A stretch of 15,080 nucleotides of DNA, taken from the NCBI GenBank assembly GCA_041744735.1, contig JBGTKH010000221.1, forward strand, positions 1-15,080, written 5' to 3'. Position 1 is the stretch's first letter, and each line of letters begins with the position of its first letter. The DNA is from JBGTKH01 sp041744735. Its GTDB lineage: Bacteria; Planctomycetota; Planctomycetia; Pirellulales; Pirellulaceae. A model generated the notes under the pieces. That model did not search any database, was not told the DNA's origin, and was given only the letters and a program-made list of their open reading frames with translations. Of this stretch, positions 7,149 to 13,546 are shown in pieces. Both the position numbers and the translations under genes were made by a program.

Positions 7149-7637
7149 ATGAATCCCAGAGAACCACATACAACAAGCGAGGAAGTAAGACACGGCGAAC
7201 AGCATGCGTCTATTCCGGAATCAGCGATGCCGCAACCCGGCGATCTGATTCTGGTGGAACGTAGCGACTGGTACGCCTTGAAGGATGGCGAACTGTTGCG
7301 AGTCTGCGAAAACGCCGGCTGGGTCACACCCGAGCGAGACATCTTCGTGGCTCCACGCCATCAGGTGCGAACGTTTTGGGGACCGAATTTCGGTCCGCCG
7401 GACGGTCAGAAGCCGATTCACATGAGCACCTCGGGCGGACCAATCAAGACGATCTCGCTGTCGCTGATTGCCCCGCTAGAACGCAGCGGCAGTCAACTCG
7501 ATACGTTCTGGCGCTGGCGAGATTGGCCACGCGCCGCAGGAGGAATCGAGTACCAGCAGGAAGTGTCCGTGTGGAAACTCACGTGGCTCCCGGATGCGGG
7601 GACGTATCTCTCGACCGCAGAGGAGGCCGCGCGATGA
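7149..7637 (+). CDS. Unrecognised 162-aa protein, first gene of the small-gene run
   Basis: I do not recognise this family. The product is soluble, with a polar N-terminal tail of about 25 residues and then a compact part starting MPQPGDLILVERSDWYAL, rich in Trp and aromatic residues, which looks like a small beta-domain. The start at 7149 (MNPREPHTTSEE) is set by GGAGG at 7134-7138, 10 nt upstream. The frame is open further upstream, but that part covers the branched repeat and is low-complexity, so it is not counted. An inner ATG at 7228 is an alternative start. The stop overlaps the next start as ATGA (7634-7637), so the two are translationally coupled. Confidence 0.7.
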   Translation: MNPREPHTTSEEVRHGEQHASIPESAMPQPGDLILVERSDWYALKDGELLRVCENAGWVTPERDIFVAPRHQVRTFWGPNFGPPDGQKPIHMSTSGGPIKTISLSLIAPLERSGSQLDTFWRWRDWPRAAGGIEYQQEVSVWKLTWLPDAGTYLSTAEEAAR

Positions 7638-7843
7638 ACACAATCAAAACGATCCAAGTCTCCGAGGCGGAATACTCAGACCTCAGCGAGAACTACGGCG
7701 GCTTCTGCATCCAGTGCGGTGACCAAGCCGATGGAGTCGAACCGGATGCCAGACGCTACCGGTGCGAATCCTGCGGAGCGAACGCCGTCTACGGCGCCGA
7801 GGAACTTCTGCTCCGCGGCGTCATTCAATTCTCTGGGGAATAA
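7634..7843 (+). CDS. 69-aa zinc-ribbon-like protein
   Basis: A small acidic protein with two Cys pairs, CIQC (residues 25-28) and CESC (44-47), each followed by Gly. This is the classic spacing of a one-zinc ribbon. Residues 1-20 and 55-69 are short flanking segments. It overlaps the preceding gene by four bases (ATGA), and AGGAGG lies about 7 nt upstream of its ATG. It is probably a structural or nucleic-acid-binding partner of its neighbour; the function is unknown. Confidence 0.75.
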   Translation: MNTIKTIQVSEAEYSDLSENYGGFCIQCGDQADGVEPDARRYRCESCGANAVYGAEELLLRGVIQFSGE

Positions 7844-8208
7844 CGCGACAAGTAGATTCCGGGCGCGGAGCGATAACACCAGCGGAGTTCATCGCTGTTG
7901 CTTCGCGCCCAGTTTCAATCAGCGCTGGCTCTGGACCAGCCGTTTTCTTTGAGGCTCAGCATTCGCACGCCAGCGGGCCTCATTTCTTGGTCGAAAGCAT
8001 TGGACCCGGTCGTCGATTTGCCCCTGACTGGGAAGTGTGCTACCCGACTGCTGATCAAGGCGTTCCACCGTTCTCTCACTTAATCATCCGGTCGTTTCTG
8101 AAATCACCAGGCTTGGAGTCGCCCGTTTCCGGGCCCTCTCGAAGCCGGTGGTGTGCATCGGTTTTCGTTGGCGGTTTTTCAAACACGATTAACGAGAGGA
8201 GGTTGCCC
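7844..8208. other. 365-bp gap with two structured elements
   Basis: GGGCGCGGAGC (7861-7871) pairs with GCTTCGCGCCC (7900-7910), 11 bp with one G-T wobble, enclosing an inner CAGCG/CGCTG stem. A second element at 8105-8153 has CACCA-GGCTT pairing with AAGCC-GG-TGGTG around a GCCCG-TTTC-CGGGC hairpin, with a 2-nt bulge on the 3' side. Frames across the gap (for example 7898-8083) have no ribosome-binding site and no recognisable features. Confidence 0.45.
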
Positions 8209-8421
8209 ATGACTCAACAGATTCGCCTCGCGTGCCAGTATTGCGACACCGACGAATGTGACGGCGTGACGGAGATACCACGCGACTGGTCCGACGTGCA
8301 TGAGGTGCAGAGGTTCGCCGCAACGTGTGAGCCGCTTGCGGCGCACGACCAAACTCGTTCGCCATTCGAATGGTACACGCACCGCGGCGTCTGCCCCGAT
8401 TGCCAGAAGGTCTACGGCTGA
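8209..8421 (+). CDS. 70-aa Cys-rich protein, probably zinc-binding
   Basis: The start is well defined: AGGAGG at 8197-8202, 6 nt before the ATG, the best ribosome-binding site in the window. The product carries CQYC with a further Cys at 17 near the N-terminus (Cys-9, -12, -17), a lone Cys-40, and CPDC (62-65) at the C-terminus, which suggests a small zinc finger. The middle is amphipathic and has RDWSDVHEVQRF. I recognise no family. It stands alone, with structured DNA on both sides: the stem at 8105-8153 before it and branched repeat copy 2 shortly after its stop. Confidence 0.75.
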   Translation: MTQQIRLACQYCDTDECDGVTEIPRDWSDVHEVQRFAATCEPLAAHDQTRSPFEWYTHRGVCPDCQKVYG

Positions 8422-8448
8422 CGCTTCAAGACGAAAGAGAGCGGCCGC

Positions 8449-8566
8449 TCGGCATTGCTCATTGTGGCACGGCGTCAAGGTCCGCGTCCGCCGTTGGCGT
8501 CCGCTGCTGCTTGGCCTGTGGCCAAGGCTCCACCTTGACTTGCCGTGACTGTCCCAAACTTAGGAC
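8449..8566 (+). repeat. Branched structured repeat, copy 2
   Basis: Outer stem CACGGC plus GTCAAGGT (8468-8481) pairs with ACCTTGAC (8532-8539), bulge TT, then GCCGTG (8542-8547). Inner hairpins are GCGTCCGCC-GTT-GGCGTCCGC (8484-8504, two central mismatches) and CTTGGCC-TGT-GGCCAAG (8510-8526). A last stem GTCC/GGAC follows (8551-8566). Compared with copy 1, paired bases change together: C-G to G-C in hairpin 2, GCGGC/GCCGC to ACGGC/GCCGT in the outer stem, G-C to T-A in the last stem. Flanking similarity starts at 8449. Confidence 0.65.
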
Positions 8567-8594
8567 CGCCGGCCAGTCCACTGACTGATCCTCC

Positions 8595-8615
8595 GCTGCA
8601 CAGGCCGGGTGCAGC
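8595..8615 (+). promoter_or_regulatory. Perfect hairpin just upstream of a ribosome-binding site
   Basis: GCTGCAC-AGGCCGG-GTGCAGC, 7 bp with a 7-nt loop. It ends 10 nt before the GGAG that serves the gene starting at 8637. It could set translation efficiency or end the upstream transcript; no T-run follows. Confidence 0.35.
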
Positions 8616-8636
8616 ACTTCTTCACGGAGAAACCTT

Positions 8637-8993
8637 ATGTTTCATCACCAACGTAATTGGTCCATTGCTCCCGTCGATAACGCTGAAGCACTGGCCGAAA
8701 AGCTTACGCAATTCACCTGGTGTGGTTGCAACGGCTTTCGCCTCGGCAAGTACTTGTTCGTCAACGACGCCACGTCCCCCGACGGCGCGCAGGAGTACGG
8801 AGTGCTCCAGCCAGCCGGCGAAGATTTCGTGCAGATTGAATCCCTGACGTTCTCCTGGATGACTCCCGACCAGGCGCTGGACATCATCCGCCGCGTCCTG
8901 ACCGGTGAGTTCGATCACGAGCGGTACGACGTGATCAAAGCGGAGCGGTTGGAAACATCCGAGCAACACGGTCGCTGCCATCACTGCGCCTAG
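8637..8993 (+). CDS. Unrecognised 118-aa protein with a C-terminal CHHC-type motif
   Basis: The start at 8637 has GGAG 7 nt upstream. The product contains CGC at residues 29-31 and ends HGRCHHCA, so a metal site built from Cys-29/31 and Cys-114/117 is possible. The middle (FRLGKYLFVNDA, GVLQPAGEDFVQIESLTFSWM) reads as a beta-rich fold followed by a helix (TPDQALDIIRRVLTG). It is followed 17 nt later by the next small gene with its own ribosome-binding site, so they probably share a transcript. The family was not recognised and the role is unknown. Confidence 0.75.
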   Translation: MFHHQRNWSIAPVDNAEALAEKLTQFTWCGCNGFRLGKYLFVNDATSPDGAQEYGVLQPAGEDFVQIESLTFSWMTPDQALDIIRRVLTGEFDHERYDVIKAERLETSEQHGRCHHCA

Positions 8994-9010
8994 AAAAAGG
9001 AGAACCAGTT

Positions 9011-9223
9011 ATGGACCCAACGCAATGCTATTTGGAAATCTTCACCGCCATGCGAGACGGCGACTTGTTGACGGCTCGCCAGCGAGCCTTGGCGCTGCGC
9101 GACTGGCTTGACCGGGGCGGGTTCTCGCCGCCGAACTACAGTCCCACAGAGGTTCGAGCCTATCTGGCCAGTGTGCTGCGCCGCACGGCGGGATTGCCGG
9201 AAACGGAGGATGAAACGCCATGA
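9011..9223 (+). CDS. Unrecognised 70-aa helical protein
   Basis: AGGAG at 8998-9002, 8 nt before the ATG, supports the start. The product is almost entirely alpha-helical in character: MDPTQCYLEIFTAMRDGD and TARQRALALRDWLDRGG are two helices, then a Pro-rich turn, then PTEVRAYLASVLRRT as a third. It ends in an acidic tail. The last four bases overlap the next start (ATGA, 9220-9223), so the two are translationally coupled and may form a complex. I recognise no family. Confidence 0.75.
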   Translation: MDPTQCYLEIFTAMRDGDLLTARQRALALRDWLDRGGFSPPNYSPTEVRAYLASVLRRTAGLPETEDETP

Positions 9224-9519
9224 CACCAATCCGCTCTCACACCGACACGGAGGACGCCATTGCCGCCGCCCTGGATCGACTCCGGGAGGAACTGGCCGTC
9301 GTCCACCAGGTGCTGGATGAAATCCAGGATGAATTGCAGTGGGCAAACCGGAATCGTGGAGAAGCCGACCATTTTGCGACGACTCCACGCCGGATCACCA
9401 GCCTGCCGCTCGATCCCGCCTCGCCGCATTGGGCCCAGCAGGTCAATCGCTTCTCCGCGGCCGACTTGCCTGCCGAACTTCGTGATGCAACTGCGAAACA
9501 GCAAGGCCAGTTGTTCTGA
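9220..9519 (+). CDS. Unrecognised 99-aa protein with an N-terminal coiled coil
   Basis: Residues 10-45 (DTEDAIAAALDRLREE, LAVVHQVLDEIQDELQ) form a clear amphipathic helix with heptad-like spacing, probably a dimerisation coiled coil. The rest is polar with several Pro residues (SLPLDPASPHWAQQVNRF). The start overlaps the previous stop, and GGAGG at 9205-9209 lies 10 nt upstream. It was probably made together with the preceding 70-aa protein. The function is unknown. Confidence 0.72.
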   Translation: MTPIRSHTDTEDAIAAALDRLREELAVVHQVLDEIQDELQWANRNRGEADHFATTPRRITSLPLDPASPHWAQQVNRFSAADLPAELRDATAKQQGQLF

Positions 9520-9616
9520 TCGAAATGGTTTTCTTGGAGGTCCTTTGTCGGCACACCACTGGGCCTCCTCTTGCCTAAACCGGCCCCCGGACCCATGCAC
9601 AGTGAGTGGGCGGTGA

Positions 9617-9772
9617 TCAGCGTTGCCGACGCCACCAGGCGGTCAGCATCAACACACCGCAAACCACGACCGCTCGGTCGGGAAACAGCAAACACAACAC
9701 GGCAATGACCAGATACAACGTGGGCATGGCCGAAAAATGCCACGACTCGCCACTAATGTCATCGGGACGCAT
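9617..9772 (-). CDS. Candidate 51-aa small membrane protein on the opposite strand
   Basis: The frame starts MRPDDISGESWHFSA and continues MPTLYLVIAVLCLLF, PDRAVVVCGVLMLTAWWRRQR. It has a hydrophobic stretch, a short PDR turn, a second hydrophobic stretch, and a basic WRRQR end. That pattern fits a two-helix hairpin membrane protein with its C-terminus inside. It fills the only gap here that lacks a plus-strand gene. An inner ATG at 9727 gives a 36-aa form. The ribosome-binding site is weak (GAGA right before the first ATG), so this is supported only by composition. Confidence 0.4.
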   Translation of the reverse strand: MRPDDISGESWHFSAMPTLYLVIAVLCLLFPDRAVVVCGVLMLTAWWRRQR

Positions 9773-9815
9773 TTCTCATTTTGCATTTCGGGCCGAGCTA
9801 TGGTACGGATCGGTT

Positions 9816-10109
9816 ATGTTGCAAGCCTTTGTCGGAATCGTTAGTCAACGAGGAATCGAACTCTTCTGCCCGGAAGACCCTGCCACCGTGCGTTTTCTGT
9901 GGCGGCGCGCCCAGCGCCAGCAGGGGCGAGCGGCTTGCTTCTGGAGCGTTATCCCCAGCGAGGCCGTGCAGCTTATTGAGACCGCATTGTGGCATGGGCT
10001 TCCCCGAGAAGCGTTCCATCTTCTGCAGCAACGGGCACACGACTACGGCTTGCTTGTCCCGCATCACGAGGAGCCCGCGCCTCGTCAGGCAGCTTGCCAT
10101 CAGGGATAA
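9816..10109 (+). CDS. Unrecognised 97-aa protein
   Basis: The product begins MLQAFVGIVSQRGIELF and contains PEDPATVRFLWRRAQRQ, then an amphipathic segment with SEAVQLIETALWHGLPREAF. It reads as a compact alpha/beta domain with a polar tail. The frame is open upstream to 9606, but the upstream part is low-complexity and overlaps the antisense membrane ORF, so I start at 9816. The ribosome-binding site is weak. No family is recognised. Confidence 0.55.
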   Translation: MLQAFVGIVSQRGIELFCPEDPATVRFLWRRAQRQQGRAACFWSVIPSEAVQLIETALWHGLPREAFHLLQQRAHDYGLLVPHHEEPAPRQAACHQG

Positions 10110-10457
10110 CTGCTCGCGACCATTGGTGAATTCTCCGCAAGCGGCCACGCTCTGGGTGAAAACGTGACGTTTGCCCGGTTGTGTGCTACGCAGTCGCTAC
10201 TACAGGCCGCTCTTTTCTGAGTTTCATCCGGGTAATCACACAACCGCCACTCGCTTGACGACATGCCGCTGGGTCGGCTCGTCAACCGAGAGGGCGGTGG
10301 TGCCCAATGGTTTTTATCGGTTCATTCTTTCGTGGCCTGGCCGCTGTGCCAGCGGCCGCATTCGTCTCAGACGGACCAGAGCCTTGTCGTTCACCAGCCG
10401 GGTGCCGGTGAACGCTGTGGCATTGGCACCCGAAATCTCAATCACACGAGGAGACGA
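10110..10457. other. 348-bp structured leader region before the DUF932-like gene
   Basis: No gene is supported. In order it holds a perfect 10-bp inverted repeat (CGGTTGTGTG 10176-10185, CACACAACCG 10237-10246) with a 51-nt spacer, a perfect hairpin GGCCGCT-GTGCC-AGCGGCC (10339-10357), and the pseudoknot at 10388-10432. Frames running through it, including the upstream extension of the next gene from 10263, look like chance. Confidence 0.5.
10388..10432 (+). promoter_or_regulatory. H-type pseudoknot in the leader of the DUF932-like gene
   Basis: Stem 1 is CGTTCACC (10388-10395) with GGTGAACG (10407-10414). Stem 2 is CGGGTGCC (10399-10406) with GGCACCCG (10425-10432). Both are perfect 8-bp stems and they interleave: loop 1 is AGC (3 nt), there is no nucleotide between the stems, and loop 3 is 10 nt, all within normal limits for an H-type pseudoknot. 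It ends 15 nt before the GAGGAG ribosome-binding site (10448-10453). A translational control element, or a protein-binding site for self-regulation, is inferred. Confidence 0.5.
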
Positions 10458-11492
10458 ATGATGGCCAGTTTGATCCGAGCCAACCGCGAGCTGTATCGCC
10501 GCGGACCGGATGAGTCTTTCCAGACCCTGCCGGAGTTGCACGACCATTGCCGGCAAGAGCGACAGAATTCCGTCGATCTCTGGCAATTGCCGCAAACGCT
10601 ATTGCCGGTGGTCAGCAACGGTGAATTGACCGTGACGCTGGAGAAGGGCGAATCGGTCGGCCTGAATGATTGGTCGTTCAGCCAGATGTGTCGGCTGTCC
10701 GGCATCAGCAAGGAAACGATCAATCGCTTCCATCCGGAGACCGCGACGCTCGCTTTCCGCGACACGCTGCCTCACGCCGAAAAGCCCATGCAATTGCTGA
10801 CGACGGGCAAGACGGTGCGGTCGGTTCACGGCGTGTCCTACACGCGGCTGTGGAATGCCGAACTGATCGAGACGATTCGTGACGTGGCGACGGACTTTCA
10901 GCCGCCACAAGCCGCTTACAACGGCGGGACCGGGATGTATTGCGGCGAGCAGGACATGTTCTGCTTCTTGATCGACCCGAGCGGTTGGATCGACATCGAC
11001 GGTGAAGCGTTCGCGCCGGGATTCTTTGTCTGGAACTCGGAAGTCGGCCGCCGCTCACTCGGCATGCAATCGTTCTGGTTCCAGCGCGTCTGTCAGAACC
11101 ACATCGTATGGGACGCGGTGCAAGTCGTCGAATTCTCACGCAAACACACGGCCAACGTCCGTGATGGTCTGTTGGAGATTCGCCGGCACATCGAGGCCCT
11201 CGTCGCCAAGCGGGACATTCGCCGCGACAAGTTTGCCGAGGTGCTCAAGAAGGCGATGCACACGCGGCTCGGCTCGGATGCCGAAGAGGTCGCCAAGCAG
11301 CTCGGCAAGCACGGAATCCCGCAACACTACATCAAGGATGCGATGGAGATCGCGCAAGCCCAGGGCGGCTTTACGATCTTCGCGTTGGTGGATGCCCTGA
11401 CGCGGCTCACGCAGCGCGTCACGTTCGCCGCCGACCGGGCTGAAGCCGACTACAAGGTGGCTCAGCTTCTGTCGCTAGCCCTTGCGGTGTAA
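10458..11492 (+). CDS. DUF932-like plasmid/phage-related protein
   Basis: A 344-aa soluble protein beginning MMASLIRANRELYRR. The central part (RSVHGVSYTRLWNAELI, then GGTGMYCGEQDMFCFLID) and the helical C-terminal third (VRDGLLEIRRHIEALVAKRD to the end) fit the DUF932 group found on plasmids, prophages and islands. That match is from memory and moderate. The biochemical role of the group is not established. The start is ATG 10458 or the adjacent ATG 10461; GAGGAG at 10448-10453 favours the second slightly. The frame is open to 10263, but that stretch is the structured leader. Its presence supports a mobile origin for this region. It is the largest gene in the run and the only one with a long leader. 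Confidence 0.65.
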   Translation: MMASLIRANRELYRRGPDESFQTLPELHDHCRQERQNSVDLWQLPQTLLPVVSNGELTVTLEKGESVGLNDWSFSQMCRLSGISKETINRFHPETATLAFRDTLPHAEKPMQLLTTGKTVRSVHGVSYTRLWNAELIETIRDVATDFQPPQAAYNGGTGMYCGEQDMFCFLIDPSGWIDIDGEAFAPGFFVWNSEVGRRSLGMQSFWFQRVCQNHIVWDAVQVVEFSRKHTANVRDGLLEIRRHIEALVAKRDIRRDKFAEVLKKAMHTRLGSDAEEVAKQLGKHGIPQHYIKDAMEIAQAQGGFTIFALVDALTRLTQRVTFAADRAEADYKVAQLLSLALAV

Positions 11493-11622
11493 GGCGGTTC
11501 GGCAACGCTTCGCGGTCACGCCGTTCTGCCGCGATGTCCTGCGGCGCGCGATGGATTCTCAACCGCCGCCGCGCGAGTGATGGCCACTCGCAAAACGTCC
11601 TGGCCCCGGCGTTCGGGGCCAG
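11493..11622 (+). terminator. Structured stretch after the DUF932-like gene, ending in a 9-bp hairpin
   Basis: GGCGGTT directly after the stop (11493-11499) pairs with AACCGCC (11561-11567), enclosing smaller stems. Then CTGGCCCCG-GCGTT-CGGGGCCAG (11600-11622) forms a perfect 9-bp stem followed by TGAATTTTCC. The last hairpin is the best terminator candidate in the window, though its T-run is short and offset by four bases. Confidence 0.45.
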
Positions 11623-11664
11623 TGAATTTTCCACTGTGTTTTTCAGATGAAGGAGACTTTCAGC

Positions 11665-11979
11665 ATGGCAACCGCCACGAAATCGAAACCCAAAGAAGCG
11701 AAGAACCGTCCGGTTCACGAAATCCGCTTCGGTCGCATCCGCGCTGCCATTTGGCAGAACGAGACGGAGGTTGGTACACGCCACAACGTGACCATCTCGC
11801 GGCTCTACAAGGATGGCGACGATTGGAAGGACTCGACAAGCTTTGGCAGAGACGATTTGCCCCTGGTGGCCAAAGTCTGTGATCAGGCCCACTCATGGAT
11901 CTTCGAGCATGGCTCGGAAAAATCCAACGGGAACGGCCACGGTGACAGCGGCAACCAAGGCGGCGACGAACGCTTCTAA
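11665..11979 (+). CDS. Unrecognised 104-aa basic small protein
   Basis: AGGAG at 11651-11655, 9 nt before the ATG, sets the start (MATATKSKPKEAKN). After a basic tail of about 15 residues comes a compact domain: VHEIRFGRIRAAIWQNE, then HNVTISRLYKDGDDWKD, then DDLPLVAKVCDQAHSWIFE. The strand-strand-strand-helix pattern with a conserved-looking YKDGDDW turn resembles small single-strand nucleic-acid-binding proteins of the PC4 type, but this is only a resemblance. The C-terminus is a Gly/Asn/Ser-rich disordered tail (GNGHGDSGNQGG). It lies 139 nt before the methyltransferase start and probably shares its transcript. Confidence 0.72.
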   Translation: MATATKSKPKEAKNRPVHEIRFGRIRAAIWQNETEVGTRHNVTISRLYKDGDDWKDSTSFGRDDLPLVAKVCDQAHSWIFEHGSEKSNGNGHGDSGNQGGDERF

Positions 11980-12118
11980 CGCTGTCGAGAATTTGACAGT
12001 TCCGCAACCATCATCAAGAAAGGATTTGGAGAGCGGCACCACCTGCCCCTCTCCACTTGCGCTGACGAGCATTGCCCAACGGCGAATCCGCGCCGCAAGC
12101 GCAAACATCAGAATCGAA

Positions 12119-13546
12119 ATGAAACTCGTGCCCCTGAAATCATTGCGTCTTCATCCCGAAGCGAACCGCGTTCCCCGGATGCCGCCGGAGCAGGAGGCGG
12201 AGTTTCGAGCGGACATCGCCGAACGAGGTGTGCGGGTGCCCATTGAGATCATTGATGGGCGCGTCATCGTCGATGGCCGGAGTCGCTACTTGGCGGCCAA
12301 GCGACTGGGTGTCAAACGAGTCCCCGTGATCCGCGCGCCGCTGAATGGCGACGATCCGGTCATCTACATGTTGCGTGCGGCAACCAAACGCCGCCACCTG
12401 ACCGATGACCAACGAGCTTGCCTGGCGCGGGAAGAGATGGAAATACTGAGTCGGATCGCCAATCGGGAACGCGCTCGGCAGGGCGGACTGAGCGGAGGCC
12501 GCGGCCGGTCAAAGCCCAGCGATAGCTTGCCGATCACATCGGTCGGCAAGCAACGGCCGGCCAAAACGTCGCGCCTCACCGTGGCCGTGGCCTATCGCGT
12601 CTCGGAACGCCGAATCCGTGCAGCTCAGCAGTTGAAACGGGTCGCGCCGAAACTCTACGAACGAGTCAAAGCCGGCGAGCAACGCCTGACGGTGGCCAAA
12701 CGCGAAGCCGAGCGCGAATCGAAACGCCAAGAGCAACGTCGCTTGTCGAGAACCGCGCGGCCGCATCGTGACGAATCGAATTGGGAAATCCGCTGCGGCG
12801 ACTGCATCGAAGAACTGGCGAAGCTGAAACCGGCAACGGCGCGACTCGTCTTTGCCGACCCGCCATACAACCAAGGCGTCGATTACGGTCGAGGCCGCCA
12901 TGCGGATTCGCTTGCGGAGGGAGCTTATCTCGACTGGTGCCGCCGCTGGATCAAGGCGTGCGTCCGAGTGCTGACCGATGACGGCAGTCTGTGGGTGATG
13001 ATCTCTGACGAATACGCCGACCACTTTGGTTTGCTACTTCGCGAAGCCGGCCTGCATCGCCGCTCGTGGATCAAATGGTACGAGACCTTCGGCGTGAACT
13101 GCACGAACAATTTCAACCGCTGCTCGCGGCACATCTTCTATTGCGTCAAGAACCCGCGCCGCTTTGTCTTCAACTCCGACGCGGTCTCCCGGCCGTCCGA
13201 TCGCCTATCCAAATACGCCGACGCGCGAGCCAATCCGCACGGCAAACTCTGGGACAACGTCTGGTGCATCCCGCGTCTCGTCGAAAACAGCCATGAACGC
13301 CTTCCCGATTTCCCGACCCAACTCCCGCTGGCCCTCATCCGCCCGATCGTGTTCTGCGCCAGCCAGCCCGGCGATCTCGTCCTCGACCCATTCAGTGGTT
13401 CGGGCACCACCGGAGTGGCCGCCGTAGCAGGCAACCGGCGATTCATCGGCCTGGAGCAGAACAAACGCTTCGCAGAGCTGGCTTGTCAGCGGCTCTCAAC
13501 GCAGGCATCAGCCGGACCATCCCCTCTCCCGCGGATTGCGACTTGA
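12119..13546 (+). CDS. ParB-like nuclease domain fused to a beta-class DNA methyltransferase
   Basis: The 475-aa product probably methylates DNA at adenine N6 or cytosine N4. Residues 1-90 are a ParB/Srx-type domain (VPLKSLRLHPE, IVDGRSRYLAAKRLG at 50-64). Residues 90-215 are a basic helical linker rich in Arg/Gln. Residues 222-460 are the methyltransferase, with DPPY (motif IV) at 247-250 before DPFSGSGTTG (motif I) at 423-432, the beta-class order. DPPY favours N6-adenine. The frame is open far upstream; I start at MKLVPLKSL because ParB domains begin this way, although no ribosome-binding site precedes it. No restriction enzyme is adjacent, so it is an orphan methylase of the phage/plasmid type. 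It ends one base before the stop of the convergent protease gene. Confidence 0.88.
   Translation: MKLVPLKSLRLHPEANRVPRMPPEQEAEFRADIAERGVRVPIEIIDGRVIVDGRSRYLAAKRLGVKRVPVIRAPLNGDDPVIYMLRAATKRRHLTDDQRACLAREEMEILSRIANRERARQGGLSGGRGRSKPSDSLPITSVGKQRPAKTSRLTVAVAYRVSERRIRAAQQLKRVAPKLYERVKAGEQRLTVAKREAERESKRQEQRRLSRTARPHRDESNWEIRCGDCIEELAKLKPATARLVFADPPYNQGVDYGRGRHADSLAEGAYLDWCRRWIKACVRVLTDDGSLWVMISDEYADHFGLLLREAGLHRRSWIKWYETFGVNCTNNFNRCSRHIFYCVKNPRRFVFNSDAVSRPSDRLSKYADARANPHGKLWDNVWCIPRLVENSHERLPDFPTQLPLALIRPIVFCASQPGDLVLDPFSGSGTTGVAAVAGNRRFIGLEQNKRFAELACQRLSTQASAGPSPLPRIAT

Noticed and set aside
8370..8588. Cys-rich 72-codon frame across branched repeat copy 2 (CCLACGQGSTLTCRDC)
   Set aside because: It looks like a zinc finger, but differences from copy 1 follow base pairing and change amino acids; there is no ribosome-binding site and it overlaps a well-supported gene end.
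10176..10246. tRNA-like element in the 10-bp inverted repeat
   Set aside because: The length is about right, but there is no T-arm GTTCRA motif, no anticodon stem and no D-arm pattern.
5192..11492. Classical integron with attC cassette array
   Set aside because: The small genes run in the same direction as the integrase and downstream of it, no RYYYAAC/GTTRRRY boxes were found, and the integron-specific integrase segment is not evident.
11993..12021. TTGACA before the methyltransferase as a -35 box
   Set aside because: No acceptable -10 hexamer lies 16-18 nt downstream.
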